Shown in pieces: positions 1-12,981 of a stretch of 64,000 nt of DNA. Numbering within the stretch: position 1 is the stretch's first letter; each line of letters opens with the position of its first letter. Origin of the DNA: Rattus norvegicus (taxonomy: Eukaryota; Chordata; Mammalia; Rodentia; Muridae); NCBI RefSeq assembly GCF_036323735.1, contig NW_026947411.1:248001-312000 (forward strand), written 5' to 3'. The notes under the pieces are model-generated. The model had not been told where the DNA came from. It did no database searches and worked only from the letters and a program-made list of their open reading frames with translations. Made by a program: the position numbers and the translations under genes.

Positions 1-315
1 AGAATTTTGTGTGAATGCCATGTCTTTGCTCCCTGGTTCTTAGTCTCTGGTAATCTTACTGTGGCAAGTTGGGAAAAAATAGGGAAAGACCTTGATTTTG
101 CATTGGAACAGGGGACTCTAAGACCTGGGGTCCATCCAGTGTGGCATTTACTGCATAGTTGTCCTGAGGATCAAAAATGTTGTCAGGCAACTATAGAGAA
201 GGGGAAAGCTGCCCATGAAATGCTTCAAGAGGAAAGTTCAGAAAACCAGGGAGGTACAAAGGAGACAGACTCAGAAAAGACAGATATAGAGGAAGAAACA
301 GACGAAACAGATTAA
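1..315 (+). pseudogene. gag: ERV gag, matrix-like fragment
   Basis: The frame is open from position 1 to a stop at 313-315, so the start codon lies upstream; the ATG at position 7 is internal. The encoded segment has a tryptophan-containing helix (SWEKIGKDLDFA) and a cysteine-rich stretch (HSCPEDQKCC), as in class II matrix domains, then a highly acidic, charged C-terminal run. It would have been the membrane-targeted N-terminal part of Gag. Downstream gag sequence continues in other frames to about 453, where an inserted LTR breaks it. Confident as class II gag; subfamily unknown. Confidence 0.8.
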
Positions 316-453
316 GAAGAAGAAAAGGAAAAAGTCTAAAATGGTGGAGGAACTCCGTAGGAGGGGCCCCTCAGCTCCTCCTCCCTGCAAAGTTGTAGAG
401 GGAGAAAATAAAGTTTCAGGTGCAGGGGGTCCTCCTGTGGTTAACAACGGCAC

Positions 454-716
454 TGTACATGTGCAGGGTTTTCACCCGGCATCAATTGGCTAGTAATATG
501 CTAATGAGGGAGCAGCACAATGCTAATGAGGTAATTCATGCTCCACCAATCCCTGAAGGACAATTAGCATAGCCTCTGCTGCTGTCTATATAAGGTGAGC
601 ACTCTTGCTGCTTGAGGTCCCACTGTCCCTGTTCAAGAGAGCTGTACAATAAAGGCTTGTTCGCAGAGGAATCCTGTTGCCACGGCTTCTTCTTGCGAGA
701 CATTGGGCACGCAACA
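454..716 (+). mobile_element. Solo LTR (IAP-like) inserted in ERV gag
   Basis: A block of about 263 bp begins TGTACATG and ends ACGCAACA, so it has TG...CA termini. It contains a TATA-like TATATAAGG at 586-594, AATAAA at 649-654, and a following segment rich in TTGTTCGCAG/TTCTTCTTGCG as in IAP-type R/U5. It differs from the ERV's own 3' LTR at 5790-6094. Matrix-like gag lies upstream and capsid-like gag downstream, showing insertion into gag followed by LTR-LTR recombination. I could not find a clean 6-bp target duplication, so edges may be off by a few bases. Confidence 0.7.
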
Positions 717-1660
717 AACAGGTAGTCCATTCTGCCCAGAAGTGTGGGAGCCAGTCCGCACAGAAGTGAATCTGGCCTATCCTGTTTATGTGGATGCTAA
801 TCAACAAAGGTATCATGAGCCTTTATACTTTAAGGTGATCAAGTCCCTGAAGGAATCAGTAACACTTATGGCATTATGGCCTCATTTACCATAGCTTAGG
901 TTGAGGTCTGACACAGATTTTGCATGACTCCTAGTGATTGGATTAAACTTACTAGGGCCTGTCTTAGACTGCGACAGTATTTGTATTGGAGAACTTGTCT
1001 TATTGAGTTTCCCAATGAACACACTGACTCTAACTTGGCAGCAGGGCGAGGGGCAGCCAGTCTGTCTGGGATAGAGATATGCTGCTGGGTCAGGGACACT
1101 TTGCCAATACTCAGACAGGGTATCCAGGACAGGTTTACCAGCAGATTAAGAAGTTGCAACAAAGGCATGGAAATCCTTACCTAATAAGGGAGAAGTGAGT
1201 GGAAACCTAATCAAGATCCTTCAACGACCTATGGAGCCATAATCTGACTTTGTAGCCTGATTAGTGGAAGCAGCGGGGAGAGTCTTTGGCGACCCCGATA
1301 TGGCTATGGCGTTGATTAAACAGTTGGCCTATGAACAGTGCACAAAGGAATGTCGAGCTGCTATCATTCCTTACAAGAATAAGGGACTTGAAGCTTGGAT
1401 GAAGGTATGTAGAGGAATAGGGGGACCTTTGTCTAATGCTGGACTTGTGGATGCTGTTATGCAGAAGACGCAGAGAAAAGGAGGAAGTTCAGGAGTGTGT
1501 GTTAAGTGTGATCAACAGGTGCACCTAAAAATGCAATGTTGAGAAAGGAGAAGTCTATTCAGTACAGGAATTGGCCAACGCCCAAGGCAACAAGGTCTGT
1601 GCCACAAGTCCAAAAAGGGGAACCATTGGGCTCATGAGTGCCACTCGGTAAAAGACATCA
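717..1660 (+). pseudogene. gag: ERV gag, capsid and nucleocapsid-like remnant
   Basis: After the inserted LTR the gag frame resumes. At 739-890 it encodes a capsid N-terminus-like segment with RYHEPLYFKVIKSLKE, a signature of betaretroviral CA. At 1264-1542 it encodes a capsid C-terminal region (AYEQCTKECRAAI) and then a CX2CX4HX4C zinc knuckle (CVKCDQQVHLKMQC, ending near 1541). A second knuckle-like stretch near 1600-1645 (GNHWAHECH) needs a frameshift and has lost one cysteine. Stops and frameshifts at about 894, 1184 and 1258 separate the pieces. Not functional. Confidence 0.8.
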
Positions 1661-2723
1661 ATGGGCAGCCTCTTAGCTCGGGTTTTGGTGTAGCAGGTCC
1701 AAAAAATGGACAGCCGGTTCCAGGACACCAGGACCTACAAATATGTGGGCCAGTGGAGAATCAGGACGTATAACAGAGTCACGAGATATGGCCGTCCCTT
1801 CGCCATCCAAGAGGTCAAGGTGAGCCACTAAGTGCTCCACAGGACTGGACCTCTGCTCCACCAGCAGACCTGTACTAACACCTTGAATGGGGGTCTAGCT
1901 GATAGAATCTGATTTTAAAGGACCCCTTGAACCTGGGCCAGTAGGGTTACTTATAGGGAGATCATCTACATATTTAAAAGGACTACATGTCCATCCAGGA
2001 GTTATTTACCCAGATTATACTGGGGTAGTCAAGATCATGGTAGAATCACTGAAAGGTATTGCTACCATTTCCCCTGGGGACAGAATACCCCAAATATTAC
2101 TTTTGCCTAGACTTCATGAAAGATTTGTAGCCCACTCTAGAGGGAGAGGAGAGAATGGTTTCCGTTCCACAGTCCCCGACCTTACATTTTTAGCCTTGGG
2201 TTTAAACCAACGCCCAGTAATGGAGCTAAGGGTAGATGGTAAAAGGATCCTAGGAGTGTTGGATAAAGGGGCCGATAGAAGTATAATAGCTAAGAAAGAT
2301 TGGCCCTCTGGAAGACCAGTACAGGCCTCATCTCAAACATTACAAGGTCTCCATTAGACAAAAGCTCCTGATATGAGGGCAAGACAACTGAGTTGGAAAG
2401 ATCAGGAAGGGCATTCAGGAGTTATGCAACCCTATGGGTTGGATTTGCCCATTTCCCTTTGGGGGAGATATTTGCTGAAAGATATGGGTTTCAAATTGAC
2501 CACTGAGTATTCTGAAACTTCACTAAAGATTATGAAACATATTGGCTATTTTCCTGGTATTGGAATAGGGAAACACCTGCAGGGTACGACTAACCCTATA
2601 ACTGCCCAACAGAGGGAAAGGAATCAGGTCCTGGGTTTTTCCATGGGGCCACTGAAGAAGGGTTCCCATTACCTGGAAAACAGAGGAGCCAGTTTGGGTT
2701 CCTCAGTGGCTGCTTTCTTCTGA
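1661..2723 (+). pseudogene. pro: ERV dUTPase-protease (pro) remnant
   Basis: At 1898-2110 a dUTPase-like domain is readable: GRSSTYLKGLHVHPGV followed by IYPDYTG, then SPGDRIPQILLL. In the family the residue after GVI is the catalytic aspartate; here it is tyrosine. The aspartic protease follows, with LDKGAD at about 2259-2276, where the family has D-T/S-G-A; lysine replaces the key threonine/serine. A G-patch-like segment (HIGYFPGIGIGKHLQG, about 2537-2584) ends the region, as in betaretroviral proteases. A stop at 2355-2357 and a frame change split protease from G-patch. Dead on several counts. Confidence 0.85.
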
Positions 2724-2728
2724 GAAGT

Positions 2729-4310
2729 TTGCTACAACTAAAGCTGGGTGCCAAGCTTATAAAACCATCAGTATTACCTTGGAATACCCCAATTTTTGTG
2801 TTTAAAAAGAAGTCAGGGAAATGGAGACTGTTGCATGATTTACGAGTTATTAATGAACAGATGCAAATCATGGGCCCCAGTGCAACTCGGGCTTCCTCTT
2901 TTATCCTCTCTGCCAGACTGTTGGCCTGTTGTAGTGATTGATATAAAAGATTGCTTTTTCTCCATACCTCTTTGTCCAAGAGATAGTGAAAGATTTGCTT
3001 TTACTGTTCCATCATGCTATCATGAAGAACTTGATCAACGACTACAATGGGTAGTTTTACCACAGGGTATGGCCAATAGCCCTTCTGTGTGTCAACTTTT
3101 TGTGGGCAATGCCATTGCCCCAATAAGACAGAAGTTTCCTGCACCCAATTTTACAGATGATATACTTTTAACTGCAAAGTATGAAGAGATTTTAGATTTA
3201 GTATATGGAAATTTAGTTAAATTGCTAGAAGGTAGGGGATTTGATTACTGCCCCAGAAAAGGCACAAAAGGGCAATTTTGTAAATTATTTAAGAACAAAA
3301 CTAAGTTCTTATACCTTTATCCCCCAGAAGGTTGAATTGAGGAAAGATAATCTTAAGACTCTTAATGATTTTGAAAAATTACTAGGAGATATTAATTGGG
3401 TCAGATGTCATTTAAAATTACCAAATTATGAATTAAAACCATTGTATAATACTTTAGTTGTGGATTCGGCCTTGTAATCTCCAAGACAATTGACTGATGA
3501 AGCAAAGGAAGCTTTAGAGAAGGTTGAAAAAGTGTTACAAGGCACAATTTTACATCGATGGAAGGAGGGTGCTATGCATTCTAGCCACCCACAGGCAGCA
3601 CACAGTATTGTTGTGGCAAGATGGTCCTCTGCTTTGGGTTTATCCCAAGGCTTCTCCAGCTAGATCAGTAGAGTATTACCATACAGCAGTTGCATGATTA
3701 GCCCTGAATGCGATCCAACAGTGCGTACAATAATTTGTTGTTTCCCCAACCTCAATCATCGTGCCCTATACAGGTCAGCAGATGAAGATCTTGTGTGGCA
3801 CTGTGGATGATTGGGCTATATCATGCTGTGGATTCCATGGAGAGATAGATAATCATTATCCAAAACACTCTTTGCTATCCTTCTTTAAAGAACATCCCGT
3901 GATCTTTCAGTGTTCCTATATAGGGGGCGCCAAACATTTTTACAGATGGATCCAAAAATGGCTGTGGAGCTTATGTGATTAACCATCAAGAGACAATTTT
4001 GTACCAATATCAACCCGGCTCTCCACAAATAATTGAATTCAAGATTGTGCAGGAAGTGTACAAAATTGTTCCTTTGCTTTAATTTGCTCTCTGATTCGTC
4101 ATATATGTTAATGCAGTTAAGATATTAGAAGTGGCTGGCCCTATTAAAATTAGCAGCACGGTATGCCAGCTGCTGAGAGAACTTCAGGAATTGATCTGAG
4201 AAAGAGGTCACAAGTTTTTTGTCCAAAATATTAGAGCACATAAAGGTTTGCCTGCTCCTCTCAGTGAGTGAAATGATCTTGTGGATAGATGTGCCCGAAT
4301 GGAGTTCATA
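2729..4310 (+). pseudogene. pol: ERV pol, reverse transcriptase and RNase H remnant
   Basis: The RT fingers/palm appear as WNTPIFVFKKKSGKWRLLHD (about 2780-2840), then VIDIKDCFFSIPL (about 2932-2972) and LPQGMANSP (about 3058-3084). The catalytic box reads FTDD at 3150-3161 where Y-M-D-D or similar is usual; both aspartates remain. Frameshifts occur near 2880-2940 and 3250-3340. RNase H is marked by FTDGSKNGCGAYVI at about 3939-3980 and by NIRAHKGLPAPLSE with NDLVDRCAR near 4225-4300. Multiple stops (for example after TDGS...VIN and within 4000-4200) show it is non-functional. Confidence 0.85.
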
Positions 4311-5116
4311 TTCCTAAGCTCATCATTGGATGAAGCCCAACAGTTTCATAAACAATTTAATGTGCTTACTAAGACCTTAGAGCAGAAGTTTCACTTGTCT
4401 TGAGCAGATGCTTGACAGATAGTTTTAGGATGTCAACAGTGTATCACTTTTCACCATCCCCATAGTGTAGGGGTTAATCCTAGAGGACTTTTGCCCCTAA
4501 AGGTTTGGCAAATGGATGTAACTCACATATCTGGATTTGGGAGCCTAAAATACATTCATGTTTCTGTGGATACTTGTTGAGGTGTCATTCATGCTACCCC
4601 TACGAGTGGAGAAAATGCACCCAATGTTGTTGGACACTGCCTCTAAGCCTGGGCTGCTTGGGGAAACCCTCAACACTTAAAAACTGATCGTGGCCCAGCA
4701 TAAACTGCCAAATCTTTCAAATCCTTTTATAAACAGATGAATGTGCCATGACCTGCCTTATAATCCCCAACATCAATGTGTTGTTGAGCAAGCACATCGT
4801 ACCTTGAAGGAATGCATAATTAAACAAAAAAGGGGAATAGGCCATGGTAGAAGCCCCAAGGAACAGATATCCTTAGCCCCTTTTATTCTTAATTTTTTTT
4901 TAATTTTGAATGATGATGGCCTTTCTGCTGCTGACCGACATCAGTGTCGGGCGGGCACATTGGAAGTTATGTGAAAGGGAAAGATGTGATCACTGGCTTA
5001 TAGCATGGACCAGATCCCATGTTGGCATGTGCAAGAGGGTCTGTTTGTGTGTTTCCTCCGGATCTGCAAGATCCTTTGTAGGTCCCTGAAAGATTGACCA
5101 GGAGGTGCTACAAGAA
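4311..5116 (+). pseudogene. pol: ERV pol, integrase remnant
   Basis: An HHCC-type zinc region is suggested by LGCQQCITFHHPHSVG near 4426-4473. The core has the first acidic residue in KVWQMDVTHI (Asp codon 4514-4516), the second in KTDRGP (Asp codon 4685-4687; arginine replaces the usual asparagine) and the glutamate in VVEQAHRTLK (Glu codon 4786-4788). Stops lie between them (for example near 4578, 4640 and 4700). The C-terminal tail continues to about 5110 (FPPDLQDPL, then VPERLTRR). All three DDE positions are readable but the frame is not continuous. Confidence 0.85.
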
Positions 5117-5493
5117 TGATGATCCTGCTGTTGCTGACACTCCTCGGTGTGACCCAAATGCTGGTTCAAACAGAGCCCTGGTGGGGGATACTACCGGTGT
5201 TCCCAAGACTCATGCCGATACGTCATGACTTTTAAGCCCACTCCTCTAATTTGGTTAAACAGTTGTCACGTTATCTTCAAGGCAATTGGGCAGGAGAATT
5301 CGACTCCTAAATGGATCAGCTACATGTAGCCATCCTGAAGATGAACTCCACACGTGCAGATGCTAGACTGGCTACAAGATTGTCATCTTGGATTGCTAAT
5401 GCTAAGAATCATCTGAGGGTATGGGTGGGTATGGAAACCCTAGCTGGACTCTTGCTGCTGGTCTCCCTAGTGTGCCTGTGGTTTCTATTTTAG
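5117..5493 (+). pseudogene. env: ERV env remnant: leader-like peptide and membrane anchor only
   Basis: An ATG at 5117 opens a hydrophobic leader-like stretch (MILLLLTLLGVTQML), stopped near 5230. A second piece at 5311-5493 encodes 60 residues with a charged amphipathic region followed by a C-terminal hydrophobic anchor (LAGLLLLVSLVCLWFLF) ending at a stop. Nearly all of the surface subunit is missing, leaving under 400 bp of env. Loss of env is common in intracellular class II elements. Assignment rests on position between integrase and the polypurine tract and on hydrophobicity, not on a specific family motif. Confidence 0.6.
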
Positions 5494-5789
5494 AATGAGG
5501 TTTGTTCAGAGGTGGCACACAGTTTGCAGCCATTGAAGCAGGACAGTCCCCTCAAGCCTGTCTAAGGGTCATTCAGAAGACCTTGTTGTACCTCACGCCT
5601 GAGTATGTGTGAGTGACTGTGCACAGTGATGGGCAACCTACCTTCTATCTATGGCATGGAAACTTGTGGAAGACGAGTTGTCCTAAGACTGGTTTAATGA
5701 AGAGATGATCCTAAGTCACGTGGTTGGGGAGGGGTCACCATGCTCAGTGGTTCCTTTGCCTGCTTGGTTAATTAAATAAAAGGGGGAAC
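5494..5789 (+). other. ERV 3' noncoding leader and polypurine tract
   Basis: Between the env stop and the LTR is about 280 bp without a recognisable frame. It ends with the purine run AAATAAAAGGGGGAAC (5774-5789), the expected plus-strand primer site immediately before a 3' LTR. Confidence 0.7.
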
Positions 5790-6094
5790 TATAGGCAGCG
5801 GTGTTTGGTCCGCCTCAAACATGGCACTGGTTTCCACCTTCCACCCTCCCAATGGTGCGCTCTCCTTGTAGTAAGCAGGTTCTTATTTGTCTATGCCTGC
5901 CTGGTCTGCTAGCTTCTGCATAGTGATAGCCTACCGGCATGGCCCACGTTGCTTGCTGGGATTGGCCAGCACTAGCTATTTAAGTGTGCTCCGGGGGTTC
6001 CCTAGTGTCTGAAAATTGTATCAAGGTTCCTGAGTAAAACTGCTTGAAGAAGATCTTCATTGGTCATGTCTTCCTTGTTAGTCGAGGTTGGGCA
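5790..6094 (+). mobile_element. ERV 3' LTR
   Basis: About 305 bp following the polypurine tract. It contains a TATA-like TATTTAAG at about 5976, an AGTAAA-type poly(A) signal at 6033-6038, and a terminal GTTGGGCA. The 3' half resembles the solo LTR at 42693-42998 (shared CCTGA(G/A)TAAA...TGCTT block and a GGTCGGGGTTGG-like end). Directly after GGCA begins the tandem-unit sequence TGATAAGGGAC. Confidence 0.75.
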
Positions 6095-6615
6095 TGATAA
6101 GGGACTTTGTAAATATTCCTCCATGTGTAGTCAAAAATATTGTTTTCAAATTCCATTCTCTGCAATGATTTTGGTCACAAAGGGGACCCAGGTAATGAGT
6201 GAGTATAACATTGTAAATATGGTGTACCTATTTCAAATGATGAATTCCCAAATACTTATTTTATAAAAAAATTACCAGACATCAGGAAAGCAAAGGACAA
6301 CATGGACTAATGAATTTGGTTTCTTGTCCCATTTGATATCAGTACTACACTATTGAGCTTCCAGAATTCCTATGGCCAGACTTGAGGTTTTAGGATGTTT
6401 TAACATGATTCTATCTTAAGGCAAAACATAAGATACCAGATGATGGGCAGGGAGAAGAATGGCTTGAGGAACAGTTAAACATTTACTTAAATAGGTTTAT
6501 AAAAACAGGAAGGAGTATTTTTGAAATGGTCATTTGTGAATTCTATGTTCTTGACATAGGTGGGCAGAATCCATGTTAACATTCCACTTAAACACTTAGG
6601 TGTTGGAGCCATCAA

Positions 6616-6693
<78 letters not shown>

Positions 6694-8340
6694 GTCAAAA
6701 AAACTAGATATGATTGACGAAAGTAAGAAGTGCATTCTTCCAGGAACCAGATATAAATATTTCTTGAGAGACACAGATATAGCATGTCAAATACATAAGT
6801 TAATGCTAGTAGTAAGCCAGTGAACTGAATATGGACCTCTTTTTTGGTAAATTTTGAATAAAGATAGAGGAGCTGAGGGTGTTTTCAAACCCATACTAAC
6901 AACAATACCAATGACCAGAGCTTTCTCGTACTAGCCCAACATACAAAAAAAGTACATGGACTGACCTATGGCTCCAAATGCATATGTGGCTGAGATGGCC
7001 TTTTTGGGCAACATTGGAAAGAGAGGCCTTGTCCTCCACAGTTTGTCTCCCAGTTCAAGGGAATTTCATGCGGCAGAAAGGCTGGTTAGAGAAGAAGGTA
7101 ATGGAATGGGTAGGGATCTTATGGAAAGGAAATGGAGAAAGGAAATATTTTAAATGTATATGTAGAAACATCTACTTAAAGAAGAAAAAATTGCTAAAAT
7201 ATAAAAAAAATGAATGATATAAAAGAAAAGAAAGCTGCCAAGCAATCTCACATATTGACTCAGAAATCTGAAATGGTAGTCAGGTTAATACTAGTATAAA
7301 CACTGAGATGATGAAGTCTCAACTAGAAGCAGTTCTTTCTCCCAGATATCAGTGTCAGACACAAAGTGCCCTATAGGTTTCCAAAGCATTGAGGAGTTTA
7401 ACTTGAGTTAGGGACACAATACTTGTTTTTCCCTTCTTCCTTAGGACCTTTTCTTCTTGACAAAAACAGTACAGTCATGAGCTCTCAGGAAATCAACTGT
7501 GTCCTTCATAACACTTGGTTTTGGAATAAAGAAATAAATGATATAAACCCTCTGACATCCAGCAACCATAAGAACAGGGGAGTCCAGAAGCTTCTGACAG
7601 TCTCCCAACTCCTATTTCCCTTATGTGGAAGGCTCACATCAAGGCTATCTCTTCAGAGACCCCACTCAATTCCTACCAAGGACTCACTGAGCTTTCCAAA
7701 GGACCACATATTTCTTCCTTGTTTTTTATACCAAGACAGAAGGCCAGCTTCCTTCCCCCATCCTATCTCATCATCCACTTTGTTATCACTCTCCAATTTT
7801 CTCTGAATTAGAGGCCAATTAGTAAACCCTAGAGGTATTGAAGGATATCTGAGAGACAGTTGCAGTCATGGCAACAGTTATGACATCACAGAATAAGCCA
7901 GGGCTCTCCAGGTTACAAGAGAGTTTTCAGGGAGGGCCTAATGGTCATGTCACTGAGAAATGCCATGTCCTACATCCTGAACATCTTTCTTTACATTGAC
8001 AAGATTCGAGGGTGCCCTTTCCTGGTGTGTCTCCTTTGACACGGAGGAAACCTTTATGTACTCCATCTATCTAAAGGAGAGACTTCTCTCTGCTTCACTA
8101 GTGGTTACATGTTCTGAATGCAAAAAGTTATTAAGGGGCATGGCATGGGTAAAAAAGTTTTAGGAAAATGGAGTGTAGGAGATTCTTCTAGATAATATTT
8201 TTATTCTATATATCATAGGTTCATTCTTGTGACATACAGTTCAATATTTGAGGGTTTCTCCGTTTCTCAAAGGTCAGCATTTACCTACAGACATTGAATA
8301 GAATGAATATTGTATTTTAATTTCTTACTGTATATTGTTT
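6095..8340 (+). repeat. Tandem composite unit 1 (array 1)
   Basis: First full copy of the repeat, about 2.25 kb. Order of modules: leading block starting GATAAGGGACTTTGTAAATA; (TA)n at 6619-6688; an L1 3'UTR-like tail (about 6693-7190) ending in an A-rich run near 7200; a shared unidentified segment with GATGATGAAGTCTCAACTAG at about 7307; a splice-acceptor-like TTCTTCCTTAG (AG 7443-7444); and a donor-like CCTG/GTGTGT (GT 8025-8026). Small ORFs inside (for example 7423-7806) are not conserved between units. No known protein recognised. Confidence 0.85.
6619..6688. repeat. (TA)n microsatellite in unit 1
   Basis: About 35 uninterrupted TA dinucleotides immediately 5' of the embedded L1 3'UTR tail. 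Confidence 0.97.
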
Positions 8341-10603
<2,263 letters not shown>

Positions 10604-11131
10604 GATAGGTGACTTTATACATATTCCTGAATGTGTACTGAAAATTCTTTTTTCCACTTCTATTTTCTTCAATGATTTTCGCAACAAAGGCACCCAGCTC
10701 TAGAGTGATTATAACACTGTAAATTGGGTGTACCTACTTCAAGTGGTAAACACCAAATTACTATTAAATCCTAACATTTCCACATATAAGTAAAGCATAA
10801 GACCACATGTAGTATAGAATTTGGTTCTCAGGTCCGTTTTGATCTCGGTTCTTCTGTTCCAGTGTCTCAGGGCTAGATTTGAGGTTTTTGGATGTTTTAC
10901 CATGATTCTTTCTTGAGGCCAAACATAAGATAGAGAAGGATAGGAAGTGATAAGAATGGCTTCAGGACCAGGGAGACCTCATCTTCAATAGTTTCATAAG
11001 AACAAGAGGGAATCTATTTGCCAATGCAATTTGTGGATTCTACATTCTTGACCTAGTTGCACTGAATCCATGTTAAAATTCCCCCTAACTTCATAACTGT
11101 TGGAGCCACCAAAAGTATATTCATATATATC

Positions 11132-11204
<73 letters not shown>

Positions 11205-11231
11205 CATTATATATATATATCATACGTATAT

Positions 11232-11319
<88 letters not shown>

Positions 11320-12981
11320 ATCAGCCACCAAAACTAGATAAGATTTATGAAGCTAAGAAGTGCATTCTACCAGGAACTGGATATAGATATTTCCTGAGAG
11401 ACACAGTTAGAGCATGTCTAATACAGAAGTGAATGTTAGTGGCAAACCAGTGAACTGAAAACGGACATCTTGTTGGTAGATTTTGAGACAGTATTACAAT
11501 TGTTGAAGGTGCTGTTAACTACAAAAGAACAACATTCTCAATGACCCAGAGCTTTCTAGTACTAGACCAATATTCAAAGAATGAACATAGACAGAAATAT
11601 GGCTCCAAATGCATATGTGGCAGAGGATTGCTTTTTTGGCACCAATGGAAGGAGAAGCCCTTGGTCCTACCTTGGTTTGTCTCCCAGTTTAAGGGAATGT
11701 CAAAGGGCAGAATTATGGTTAGAGAAGAAGGGATTGTGAACAGGTTGTGATTTAATGGGCAGGAAACTGAGAAAGGAAATAATATTTTAAACGTAAATAT
11801 AGACTCATCCAGTTTAAAATCACTTAAATTGATAAAAAATTTAAAAAAGAAAGAAATAAAAGTAAAGAAAACTTCCAACTAATCACAGTTATTTACTCAG
11901 AAATCTAAATTGGTATTCAGAGTAATACTTGTAGTAAGACAAAGATGATGAAGTCTCAACTAGAAGCACTTCTTTCTCCGAGATATCCGTGTCAGACACA
12001 AAATGCACTATAGGTATCCAAAGCTTGGAGGAGTTTACTCTGACCTGAGGACCCAATACTTGTCTTTACCTCCTTCCTTAGGACCTTTTTCTTCTGGGCA
12101 AAAAGAAAAAAAGGCCATAGATCTCAGAAAAACAACTGTGCCCTCTCAAAATTTTGCTTTGTAATTAGGAAATGAATGATATAAAACCTTTGACATCCAG
12201 GAACCATAAGAACAGGGAAGTCCAGATGCTTCTGTGAAGCTTCCAGCTCTTGATTCCCATATGTGTAAGTCTCAGATCAAGTCTATCTCTTCAGCGATAC
12301 CACTCCAACCCTTCCAAGGGCTCCCTGAACTTGTCAAAGTACCACTTATTTTTCCTTTTTTTTCATACAAAGACAGAAGGTCAGCTTCTTTCTCCCCATC
12401 TCTGATCTCTTTATCCTTTTTGTTCTCACTCCCAAATGGCTGTTTACTCTGAATTAGTGGCCAATTAGCAAACCGGAGAGTTACTGAGGGAATATGTGAG
12501 AGGCAGTTCCTGTCAGGACAGTAATTGTTACATCACAGAAGAAGCTAGGGCTCTCCTAGTTACAACAAATTTGTCATGGAGGTCCTATTTATGATGTCAC
12601 TGAGAACTGCCATCTCCTACATGCTAAACAGCTTTCCTTACATTTACCAGATTCGAGGGTGTCCTTTCCAGGTATGTCTCCTGTGACACAATGGAAACCT
12701 TTATGTACTCAATCTCTCTTAAGGTAGAGACTTATCTCTGCTCCACTAATGGTCACATGCTCTGAATGGGGAAAGTTAGCCAGAGGCATGGCTTGGGTCT
12801 CTAAGATCTAGGAATATGGAGTGCAGGAGATTCTACTGGATAATAATTTTATTCCCAGTTCCATTCCTCTGGCCTATAGTTCAATTTCCTCAGATATCTC
12901 TCTTTTCTAAAGGCCAATATTTTCCCTACAGACCTTTAATTGAGTGAATATTTTATTACATTTTCTTATTGTACATTCCTT
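10604..12981 (+). repeat. Tandem composite unit 3 (array 1)
   Basis: Third full copy, about 2.38 kb; the extra length is mainly the compound microsatellite at 11114-11317. L1 3'UTR-like tail about 11321-11850 with GAAGCTAAGAAGTGCAT near 11350. Acceptor-like TCCTTCCTTAG (AG 12080-12081) and donor-like TTTCCAG/GTATGT (GT 12672-12673) are both intact, giving a 590-bp interval. Confidence 0.85.
11114..11317. repeat. Compound (TA)n-(CA)n-(TA)n microsatellite in unit 3
   Basis: Two long TA blocks flank interrupted TATCATTATA pieces and a central (CA)n of about 13 repeats (about 11234-11259). Mirror-like layout; located at the same site as the TA tracts of units 1 and 2. Confidence 0.95.

Larger units (their letters stand above)
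1..6094 (+). mobile_element. Defective class II (betaretrovirus/IAP-like) endogenous retrovirus, 5' end outside window
   Basis: Seen: in order on the + strand are a gag matrix-like segment, capsid-like segment, zinc knuckle, dUTPase-like domain, aspartic protease with a G-patch, reverse transcriptase, RNase H, integrase, a very short env remnant, a polypurine tract and an LTR. This order, with dUTPase in the protease frame and a G-patch after protease, is characteristic of betaretrovirus-like (ERVK/class II) elements. Every gene is broken by stops or frameshifts, so the copy is dead. The 5' LTR and primer binding site would lie upstream of position 1. An unrelated LTR interrupts gag (454-716). 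Its 3' edge touches the first unit of the tandem repeat array. Exact subfamily not determined. Confidence 0.9.

Noticed and set aside
440..725. Target-site duplication flanking the nested LTR
   Set aside because: Flanks AACGGCAC and AACAGGTA share only a few bases; not a convincing duplication.
7423..7806. 127-codon ORF in unit 1 as a candidate gene
   Set aside because: The frame is not kept in units 2, 3 or 4 or in array 2; indels between units are not multiples of three.
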